The notes below the pieces were generated by a model. It made no database searches. It was not told the origin of the DNA and worked only from the letters and a program-made list of their open reading frames with translations. Position numbers and translations under genes: made by a program. Shown one piece after another: positions 8,490 through 18,501 of a stretch of 64,000 nt of DNA (the first letter of the stretch is position 1; each line of letters begins with the position of its first letter). The DNA is taken from positions 124,001 through 188,000 of the forward strand of contig WGMK01000015.1 of assembly GCA_016125095.1 (NCBI GenBank), given 5' to 3'. The DNA comes from Candidatus Hydrogenedens sp. Lineage in GTDB: Bacteria > Hydrogenedentota > Hydrogenedentia > Hydrogenedentales > JAEUWI01.

Positions 8490-9098
8490 TTATTCGTTGC
8501 CTTCAGGGAAGCTGAAGCCGACGTTGTCGAACTGCACGCCGCGTACCACTACGCCGGGAATCGTGGCCGTAAATTTCGACTGGTTCAGCAGCCGCTCGTC
8601 GGTTACGGAAAACTCGGAGGTATCGCCGACGGTCTCGCCGGTGAGTTCGCTGGCCACGGCCTGCACTTCGAGCTCAAGCGGCTCGGCCGAGCCGTCGAGG
8701 GTGACCTGGATGGGGATGCTGGGCACGGCCAACCGCACGGGCGACTCGACGTGTCCGTCCATGGCGTAGAGCTTCAGCGTGCCGGTCTGCGCCGAAAGCA
8801 GCACCTCGAAATGAGCGACATGATCGCCAAGCTCTACCAGGGCCCCGCCGCGCGGCGCCTCGTGGTGGTGTTCGTGCTCCTCATGCTCGGCGTGGTCTTC
8901 CTCGGCGGGCATTTCCATGGGCGGCTCTATGGGCTCGACCATATCGGCGTCGGCGGCCGGCGCCGGTTCCACCGCTGGAGCGGACTCCGTGGCCGGCGGG
9001 GCCGCCGGCGCAGGCGTTTCGGCCTTGCCACAGCCCTGCAGCAGCGGCATGGCCGCAAACAATGCCGCAGCAACCAACACGATATAGGCGCGTTTCAT
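8490..9098 (-). CDS. His-rich lipoprotein, likely metal-binding partner of an ABC exporter
   Basis: 202 residues. A lipoprotein signal peptide ends in the lipobox LLQGC. Next comes a Pro/Ala/Glu-rich linker and a His/Glu cluster, HAEHEEHEHHHEAPRGG (about residues 68-84), likely to bind a divalent metal. The globular part begins GALVELGDHVAHFEVLLS and resembles the ~100-residue beta domain found next to heavy-metal efflux and lipoprotein proteins in planctomycete-like bacteria; I know it only as an uncharacterised module. It is the first gene of the operon with the ATPase and permease. Metal handling or envelope-protein export are both possible; neither is shown. Confidence 0.7.
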   Translation of the reverse strand: MKRAYIVLVAAALFAAMPLLQGCGKAETPAPAAPPATESAPAVEPAPAADADMVEPIEPPMEMPAEEDHAEHEEHEHHHEAPRGGALVELGDHVAHFEVLLSAQTGTLKLYAMDGHVESPVRLAVPSIPIQVTLDGSAEPLELEVQAVASELTGETVGDTSEFSVTDERLLNQSKFTATIPGVVVRGVQFDNVGFSFPEGNE

Positions 9099-9190
9099 CG
9101 AAAAATACTCCTCGTCAAAGGCGGGACGCCAGCATAGAGGCCGGGATGATGCCCAGTCAACGCCGGAACGCCGATTCAGGTTTACAGTGG

Positions 9191-9330
9191 TCCGCAGATT
9201 TAGATGATTGGCGCTGATTTATTCACGAAAGCCGCGAGATGTGGTCAGGCACGGTACCGATCTTGCCCTTGGTATTTCTCGAAGCTTCACCCTTCCATCA
9301 AAATCGGCGCAAATCATCCTGATCAGCGGA
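9191..9330. repeat. 140-bp intergenic element with 30-bp imperfect terminal inverted repeats
   Basis: The left arm (9191-9220, TCCGCAGATTTAGATGATTG...) and the reverse complement of the right arm (9301-9330, TCCGCTGATCAGGATGATTT...) match at 24 of 30 positions and enclose 80 bp. The element fills most of the 247-nt gap between the lipoprotein start and the ABC-2 permease stop. It has no ORF. It looks like a miniature inverted-repeat or REP-like element. No target duplication is obvious. Confidence 0.5.
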
Positions 9331-9345
9331 CACCCGAATCCCCGA

Positions 9346-11034
9346 TCAGAACTCCATCGCCTGCAGATTCCGCAGGCCGAGGCGCATGGGGAGATAGACG
9401 CAGAGGGCGCTGGCGCTGGTGATGACCATGATGGCGCCGGAGAGGGCGTAGTAGAAGGCGGGCGAATTCTCGAAGCCCTCGATGAGGCGCCATTGCAGCA
9501 CGATGACCTGCGCGGCCACGACAATGGTGATATACCCGATGCTCAGCAGCAGGTTGAGGGTCCCCCCCATGCCCGATACGATGCGGGCGGGGTTGTCCTC
9601 GGAGAAGGTGGGATAAAGCGTGCCCAGCCCGACGGCCAGCCCGGAAAGCCCGAGGTTGGTCAGCACGACGCTGTACACGGTGAGGGCGTAGTAGATGGGC
9701 GCGAGTTCCAACATATAGCCCGAGAGGAGCGCGAGGCCCACGGTGAAGACGGAGGTGCAGGAGACGCTCAGCCAGAATTTCTGCCACACGAGCTGCCCGA
9801 AAGTGAGCGGGGCGAGGCCGAGAATCCAGAAGCGGCGGCCTTCGAGGCTGATGAGGGGAAACACGAAGCGGCTGGTGAGCGTGGCGAGAATGAGGGACAC
9901 CGCGCCCACGTTCAGGCTGGCCACCCAGCTGCGCCAGATTTCCTTTTCGAAGGTCGCGGAAGTATTGCGAAGGTTGGCAATATACACGCCCATGATCCCA
10001 AAGAAAATGACGAACTGCGTCCATTGGGTGGGGTCGCGCCAGAAGAGCTTGACGTCCTTGATGGAGAGCGGATGATAGGGATTCGGGAGCCGCGACAAGA
10101 CGCTGTCGACCCAGGCGAGCGGTCCGCGGGCCTTCTTGATGCGCTGTCGGTCTTGCCCCATGAGAAAGGACCAGCCCGGGTAGAAGAGCACGCTGGACAT
10201 CGCGCCGGCCACGCGCAGCGCCATGAGGGCGTTGGTCACGAGCAGCGCGAAGTAGAAGAGCGGATGGCCGACCTCGTAGTGCGCGGCCATGAGCACGCCG
10301 TCTGCCGCCCAGGTGCTGGGCAGAAAGGGCGATTGCGCGCGGGCCGAAGCGCTCAGCCATTGGCGCAGGGTGTCGTCGGTGACTTGTGCGCCGCGGATGA
10401 TACTGGCGATATAGAGGAAAAACGCCCCGATGAGGAGGATGCCAAGCGCGACCAGCACGGAGGTCTTCAGGCGCGGAAATACCCACACGGCGACCATCGT
10501 GATCATGCAGCCCAGTGCGGCGGGGATGACGATGAAGGGCAGGAAGAAGACGAAGGCCGCGACGTAAAAAACCGGCGAGACTTCGGTGGTGACGCCATAG
10601 GCGATGATGAGCGGCGACCCCAGATAGGCCAGCGACCACGAGCTGAACAGGGCGCACTCGACGAAGCGGGCGTAGAAGAAATGCTCGAAGGTGATGGGCG
10701 CCTGCAAGAGGTACACGACCTCTTTCGACCGGTACATGGTGGAAAAGCAGATGAGCGTGTTGGAAAACACGAGCATGAAAAACACCGCCAGCGCGAGGAT
10801 GTTCAGCATGCGCATCATCAGCAGGTCGCCGAAATTGTAGTCGCCCGGGCCGCGTCCGCCCATGTCCATGAGGAAATCGAAGCCGGCCATGAACAGCACG
10901 AGCGCGGCCACCCAGAGGGCGACGGCCGACACGCTGATGACGCCGACCTTGAGCTTGGACTCGTGCCGGACGGAGGCCACCTGGTGGCGGCCCATGCGCG
11001 ATTTCGCCTGGAGCGCGGCCCCGATCTGGTTCAT
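9346..11034 (-). CDS. ABC-2-type exporter membrane protein
   Basis: 562 residues from the ATG at 11032-11034, which overlaps the TGA of the ATPase gene (ATGA). The frame is open further upstream but only as an overlap of the ATPase. About twelve hydrophobic segments are seen, including VGVISVSAVALWVAALVLF and LALAVFFMLVFSNTLICF. It resembles the large 'putative ABC exporter' permeases that combine two ABC-2 half-domains. With the ATPase it should export a lipid, glycan or peptide. Order on the strand: secA, transglutaminase, ATPase, this gene. Confidence 0.75.
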   Translation of the reverse strand: MNQIGAALQAKSRMGRHQVASVRHESKLKVGVISVSAVALWVAALVLFMAGFDFLMDMGGRGPGDYNFGDLLMMRMLNILALAVFFMLVFSNTLICFSTMYRSKEVVYLLQAPITFEHFFYARFVECALFSSWSLAYLGSPLIIAYGVTTEVSPVFYVAAFVFFLPFIVIPAALGCMITMVAVWVFPRLKTSVLVALGILLIGAFFLYIASIIRGAQVTDDTLRQWLSASARAQSPFLPSTWAADGVLMAAHYEVGHPLFYFALLVTNALMALRVAGAMSSVLFYPGWSFLMGQDRQRIKKARGPLAWVDSVLSRLPNPYHPLSIKDVKLFWRDPTQWTQFVIFFGIMGVYIANLRNTSATFEKEIWRSWVASLNVGAVSLILATLTSRFVFPLISLEGRRFWILGLAPLTFGQLVWQKFWLSVSCTSVFTVGLALLSGYMLELAPIYYALTVYSVVLTNLGLSGLAVGLGTLYPTFSEDNPARIVSGMGGTLNLLLSIGYITIVVAAQVIVLQWRLIEGFENSPAFYYALSGAIMVITSASALCVYLPMRLGLRNLQAMEF

Positions 11035-11774
11035 GCGGGCACGGTCTCCTCGTCGGACTTCGTGAGCGTGAGGAAGACCTCCTCGAGCGAGCCGCCCTCG
11101 CGGTGAATGGCGCGGATTTCCGGCACGGTGCCCTCGGCCAGCAGCTTGCCGCCGTTGATGATGCCGATGCGGTCGGCGATTTCCTCTGCGATGCTCAGCG
11201 TGTGCGTGCTCATGAAGACCGTCAGGCCCTCGGTGCGGGTCTTCTCTTTCAGGAAGTCCTTCACGAAGCGGATGTTCTTCGGGTCGAGGCCCACCCAGGG
11301 CTCGTCGACGATGACGATCTTGGGGTCGTGCAGGAAGCACGAGGCGAAAGACAGCTTCTGGCGCATGCCGTGGCTGTAGTCCTCGATGAGCTGGTCGGCC
11401 ACCTTGGCGATTTCGAACATGGACAGCAGCTTCTCGCAATGCTCGTCGTAGTAGGCCTTGGGGATGTCGTACAGCCCGGCGACGAACTGCATGAACTCGC
11501 GGCCGGTAAGCTTGTCGTAGAGGAAGGGGTGGTCGGGCACGTAGCCCAGCAGGCGCTTGGCTTTCACGGGCTCCTGCTGGATATCGACACCGCCCACCAG
11601 CGCGCGCCCGCCCGAGGGCGTCAGTAGCCCCGTGAGCATTTTGATGGTCGTGGTCTTGCCCGCGCCGTTGGGGCCGAGAAAACAGAAGAACGTGCCCGAG
11701 GGAATATCCAGGTCGAGCGGGCTCACCGCCAGCTTCGGACCGAATCGTTTCGTGAGTTGCTCGGTGCGGATCAC
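11031..11774 (-). CDS. ABC-2-type exporter ATP-binding protein
   Basis: 247 residues. Walker A is LGPNGAGKTTTIKML, the signature is YSHGMRQKLSFASCF and Walker B is IVIVDEPWVGLDP, followed by the H-loop FMSTHTLS. The LGPNGAGKTT and 'SHGMRQKL' forms are typical of drug/lipid exporters of the ABC-2 class. It overlaps the permease start by 4 nt. A 153-nt gap holding a hairpin repeat separates it from the transglutaminase gene upstream. Confidence 0.92.
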   Translation of the reverse strand: MIRTEQLTKRFGPKLAVSPLDLDIPSGTFFCFLGPNGAGKTTTIKMLTGLLTPSGGRALVGGVDIQQEPVKAKRLLGYVPDHPFLYDKLTGREFMQFVAGLYDIPKAYYDEHCEKLLSMFEIAKVADQLIEDYSHGMRQKLSFASCFLHDPKIVIVDEPWVGLDPKNIRFVKDFLKEKTRTEGLTVFMSTHTLSIAEEIADRIGIINGGKLLAEGTVPEIRAIHREGGSLEEVFLTLTKSDEETVPA

Positions 11775-11827
11775 GTGGGTTGCTCCTGGGGGTGGCTGAA
11801 TCCGGGAATCGAGGCGGAGGTGCCGGT

Positions 11828-11891
11828 GGCTCGCGGATACGCTCGCCCTACCCGCTGCTTGCCTTCGGTAGGGCGAGCGTACTCGCGAGCC
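11828..11891. repeat. Hairpin repeat, GGCTCGCG...TACGCTCGCCCTACC family
   Basis: Two 25-nt arms (11828-11852 and 11867-11891) are inverted copies with 23 of 25 positions matching, around a 14-nt loop. The right arm (GGTAGGGCGAGCGTACTCGC...) recurs almost unchanged at 48004-48030 and more loosely at 48369-48395. It is a dispersed intergenic repeat rather than a simple terminator, because no T-run follows on either strand. Confidence 0.6.
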
Positions 11892-11927
11892 AGACGCGCT
11901 GAAGTTTCTGGTGTGCCGAGGCCCACC

Positions 11928-13411
11928 CTACGGGAGTTCTGCATGCGTCTCTCCCGGATCGGCCTCGAGGATTTCCATCTCGACGCGGCCGATGTAGTTG
12001 ACGAGGCCGGTCCATTTTTCGATGCTGCCGGTGAGCAGTTTGATGTGCGTGGCGTCGGCAATCGGCTGGCCGAGGGTGGGGTCCATGGGCAGCCAGCCGT
12101 CGGCGTAGACCTCCGGCCAGGCGTGGTAGCCGAAGCCGCCGAGGGTGTCGCTGTAGACCAGCCCGATGACGATGCGGCAGGGCACCCCGGCGGCGCGCGC
12201 CATGGCGGTGAAGAGCACGGTGTGCTCGTTGCAGTCGCCCTGGCGGGTGCGGAGCACGTCGAGCGCCGAGGGCACGCTGATGATCGGCACCTTGTCGATG
12301 TTGTCGTAGACCCAGCGGTACAGGTTCATCGCGCGTTCGAGGTCGGTGTCGGCGCTGCGCACGGCTTCCCCGGCGGCGGCCACGATTTGGGGGTTGTCGC
12401 TCGTCACCAGGGGATCGGACGCGAGCAGGGCCTCGCGCTCGCCGCCCTCGAGCGGCGCACCCGTGCGGGCTTCTACCGTGGCGGGCGGCGTGATCTCATA
12501 GACGCCGGCCTCAATCTTCTTCTGGTATTCGTCTTCCGGCAGGGTCAAGTCTTCCGGCAATCCCGAGATGCGGAAACGCATGCGCTGGAGTCCGACGGCT
12601 GCGGACAGGCCCTTGGGCTGCACGCTGAGGCTCTGTACCAAGCTGGCGCGTTCGCCGCCCTCAAGCGGGCGCATGGCCTCTTCGGGGTTGGTCTTGGTCA
12701 GCAGCAGTCCGAAGGGCGTCTCTGCGCGGACGGTCTCCTGTTCTTCGGTCACCCAGGCGCGCGTGGTGATGCCGCCCATCGAGACCGCGTAGACGCGCGC
12801 CTGCACCATCTCGCCTGCGGCAGGCACGGTGTCGATGCGCTCGCAGTGGATGCGCGCCTTACCCATCGACATCGTCGTGGGGTCGAAGCTGTTGATATAG
12901 ACCTCTTCGCCCGGCTCGAGAATAGGCAGATCCACCGCGCCGGCCCCCATGCCGCCGCCGAACAAGAGCTGGCTGTCCACGGGGAACGTGAAGGGCGTCT
13001 CTTCTCCGGCTGTGTGCAGGCGGGCGTCGAGCGTGCCGTCGTCCAGCTTGCCCTCGATGCGCATTTCGTGCTCGCCCGAGGCAATGTCGAAATCAAAGAC
13101 GGCGGCGGTGTTGTCTGAACTACGCCAGGCCTCGCCGCTGAGCAGGAGGTTGGCGTTCTGTCCGAAGAGGCTCAGGGCCAGACGCACCGTCAGGTTGATG
13201 CGGCTGCCCGGCACGCGCTCGCGCATTTCAGGATCGGAGCGGACATGGACGAAGCCGACGCGGGTATCCCCCATCGAAACGCTCATCCAGTAGTCGCGGG
13301 GCACCTCGGCCGCCAGCACCACGGGCGCGGCGTAGAGGCTAGGCACGATGATCTCGCGGTAGACCAGCAGCCCCATGACGGCTGCCCAGCTTACCGCGAT
13401 GAGAACGCTGA

Positions 13412-13436
<25 letters not shown>
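11928..13436 (-). CDS. Membrane-anchored transglutaminase-like protein
   Basis: 502 residues. One N-terminal membrane segment (YLISVLIAVSWAAVMGLLVY) is followed by a long extracytoplasmic beta-rich region (to ~350). The transglutaminase-core domain follows, with the papain-like triad all visible: Cys in RQGDCNEHTVLF, His in GYHAWPEVY and Asp in LPMDPTLGQ. Bacterial members are usually proteases or amidases rather than cross-linkers. The start overlaps the last 25 nt of secA, so it is probably translated with it. Placement between secA and an ABC exporter suggests work at the secretion or envelope interface; the substrate is unknown. Confidence 0.82.
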
Positions 13437-16174
<2,738 letters not shown>

Positions 16175-16201
16175 GAACTGCTAGTCTCCCTCGTTGACGA
16201 A

Positions 16202-16243
16202 GTGCTATTCTCGATCATAGCACGCAAGGAGAACGATTTCTAA
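16202..16243. promoter_or_regulatory. Divergent promoter region with GTGCTAT/ATAGCAC dyad
   Basis: GTGCTAT (16202-16208) and ATAGCAC (16217-16223) form a 7-bp inverted repeat with an 8-nt spacer between secA (minus) and the plus-strand gene at 16309. On the minus strand this reads TGC-TATGAT, an extended -10 about 40 nt before the secA start, with a weak -35 TTAGAA 18 nt further up (16238-16243). On the plus strand it reads TGC-TATTCT. It may serve two promoters or be an operator. Confidence 0.4.
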
Positions 16244-16308
16244 GCCCGGCGGGAAGACCTCCCGGACACGGAAATCGACACCGTTACGCAACCAGTGAGA
16301 ATGTCCTT

Positions 16309-18501
16309 TTGTTCCTGCCGTTATACTTATTCGCGTTGTCCGCATCTTCGGGCCTGATGGGGGCCTTTGCCCACCGCCTGCTGGGCGAACAGGGCTTTGT
16401 ACCGGATATGGAGGCCAGCATCCTGTTTACCGTCGGCGTCGCGGCCTTATTCGCTGCGCTGCAGCTGGGCTACATGGCCCTATTGTACTTCGTGGCCCCC
16501 GCCCGGGGCGGCGTACCGCTGGTGGCGGAATCGCTGGGGCTGCTGGCTGCGGTAGTCTTCTTGCCTTACCTGCTGCACCTGCCCCTCGTCGACTTGGTCC
16601 TTGCCCAGCCCGGCATCGAAATTCCAAGCGCGGTCCAGTCGCTGCTGCCGAAGCTGACGAAAGTGGAGCCGCTGATTTACCTCGGGCTCTTTCTGGGGCT
16701 GCACGGCGTGTTCAAGCTGGTGGGCCTGTTCGGGGCCATACAATCCCGCGCGACGACCCGGCTGGTGGTGGTGGCGTGGGCGGCCGGAGCGCTGCTGTGC
16801 GGCAGCGCCGCGCAGAAATTTCTGTTCGCCTATCGCGACGTGCTGGCTGAGCAATCGCTGGCCGAACTCCCCGACGCCACCGTGACCCCCGTCGACCAGG
16901 TGTATACCGACGCCCGTTCGCTGACCGAGGGCAAGCTGTACACCGTGCCGCTGGAGGACCCGCTCGGCAAGCAGCTGGTGTTCTACGTGGCATTTCCCGA
17001 GGCGGAGGCCGACCCGCCTGCGACGCTGCACCTGTCGTTGCAGGTCAACGGCACGTCGAGCCAGGCCGACGTGCGAGCGGTGACCATCGCGCCGACGGGC
17101 TGGAGCACGGTAACGGTGTCGCCCGTGATGATTCCGGCGGACGCGAAGGAACTACAACTGCTGTGGTCCGAAGAAGCCGAGCCGGCCTGGGTGACGCGCA
17201 CGGGCATCCGTCCGCTGGCCCGCTCGAGCCGCCAGCTGCTGGTGAGCGGGCCGCATGTGTCGACGCCTCGGTCGGCCGAGACGCCCCCGAGCGTGATTCT
17301 CATCGCGGTGGACGGCCTGGGTGCGCGGCACCTGAGCGGCATGGGCTACGAGCGACCCACCACGCCGCGTCTGGACGCATGGGCGAAGGACGCCAGCCAG
17401 TACCACGAGTGCTTTTCCCCGTCGCCCGATCCCGCGCCCGCGCTGATGTCCATCTTGACCGCCCAGCCTCCGCTGCGGCACGGCTATATCGAAGGGTATC
17501 GCGGGCCGCTACCGCCCGACGTGACGACGCTGGCCGAGGAATTCCGCCGCAAGGGCTACGCGACCGGCGCGCTGAGCGAAGGCGAAAGCTCCATCAAGGG
17601 CGCGCCCTTCGCCAGCGACCTGGTGTACGGCTCGGGCTTCGAACGCGGATTCGACTGGTTCGACCAGCGGTATCCCGTGGCGACCACGCGCAACGCGCAG
17701 GGACTTCGGGTGCCGGGCGGCTTCGAGCCGAGCGGTTCGCACCAGACCCTCGAGCAGGCGCGCGCCTTTGTCGAGGCGCACCGCACAGTGCCGTTCTTCC
17801 TTTTTGTGCGCCTGCGCGAACTGGCCGAGCCGCGGAAACTGGCGCGCTACGGAAGCACCTTCTATCCCGAAAACGGCAGCCCGGCGCCGGTGGATATGCA
17901 CGACACGGCGATTCAGTACGTGGACACCGAACTGGGCGAGTTTCTCGATTGGCTGGGCGAGGCGATGCCCAAGGAGCATACGGCGGTGGCCGTGACGGCC
18001 CCGTACGGTCTCGATTTTTCGGGACGCGACGGCAAGGCGGGGCGCTACCTGACCGAGGACTCGCTGCACGTGCCGATGTATATCCGCGTGCCGGAACTGA
18101 CTCCGCGCACGCGCCGCACGCTGGTGAGCACGATGGATCTGGCCCCTGCGCTACTCGGGGTGGCGGGCGGACGCTTCGCGAATCCCGTGCTGGGCAGCAG
18201 CGTGCTCGAGGCCGCGACGGACCGCTCGGTGGTCTCGGCAATGGGTGAGCCGCTGGCGCTGAGCATCCGCAGCCGAAGCTGGCGCCTGACGTGGCAGTCG
18301 GGGCTCAACCCCAGCACCTTCGAGCGCATGGAGCAGGAGCAATACCTCGACTTCATCAGCATCGACCGCTTCAATGCCGGACAACCGCAGCAGAACTATT
18401 GGCAGTCGGAATCGAATCTGGCGGAACGTTATCGCGAGCGGCTGGTGAGTTACCTCAAATCATTCCAAGAAGGCGGCACGCCGCCGACCGAGGACCCATG
18501 A
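16309..18501 (+). CDS. Membrane protein with catalytically degenerate sulfatase/AlkP-fold domain
   Basis: 730 residues. Five or so N-terminal membrane helices (to ~185) precede an alkaline-phosphatase-superfamily domain (~325-710): VILIAVDGLGARHLSG, FFLFVRLRE and DSLHVPMYIRVPEL match the sulfatase fold. The active site is lost. The nucleophile loop (TLPSH or CxPSR in relatives) is SPDPAPALMSILT, with no Thr/Ser/Cys at the nucleophile place and no Arg. The second metal site TSDHG reads TAPYG (~563). It is therefore probably a pseudoenzyme with a binding or scaffold role. Start is TTG at 16309; no ATG/GTG in frame lies nearby. It overlaps the lyase gene by ATGA. Confidence 0.75.
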   Translation: MFLPLYLFALSASSGLMGAFAHRLLGEQGFVPDMEASILFTVGVAALFAALQLGYMALLYFVAPARGGVPLVAESLGLLAAVVFLPYLLHLPLVDLVLAQPGIEIPSAVQSLLPKLTKVEPLIYLGLFLGLHGVFKLVGLFGAIQSRATTRLVVVAWAAGALLCGSAAQKFLFAYRDVLAEQSLAELPDATVTPVDQVYTDARSLTEGKLYTVPLEDPLGKQLVFYVAFPEAEADPPATLHLSLQVNGTSSQADVRAVTIAPTGWSTVTVSPVMIPADAKELQLLWSEEAEPAWVTRTGIRPLARSSRQLLVSGPHVSTPRSAETPPSVILIAVDGLGARHLSGMGYERPTTPRLDAWAKDASQYHECFSPSPDPAPALMSILTAQPPLRHGYIEGYRGPLPPDVTTLAEEFRRKGYATGALSEGESSIKGAPFASDLVYGSGFERGFDWFDQRYPVATTRNAQGLRVPGGFEPSGSHQTLEQARAFVEAHRTVPFFLFVRLRELAEPRKLARYGSTFYPENGSPAPVDMHDTAIQYVDTELGEFLDWLGEAMPKEHTAVAVTAPYGLDFSGRDGKAGRYLTEDSLHVPMYIRVPELTPRTRRTLVSTMDLAPALLGVAGGRFANPVLGSSVLEAATDRSVVSAMGEPLALSIRSRSWRLTWQSGLNPSTFERMEQEQYLDFISIDRFNAGQPQQNYWQSESNLAERYRERLVSYLKSFQEGGTPPTEDP

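Noticed and set aside
11035..11439. N-terminal extension of the ABC-2 permease frame
   Set aside because: The extra residues lie entirely inside the ATPase gene in another frame; the ATGA overlap at 11031-11034 gives a natural start.
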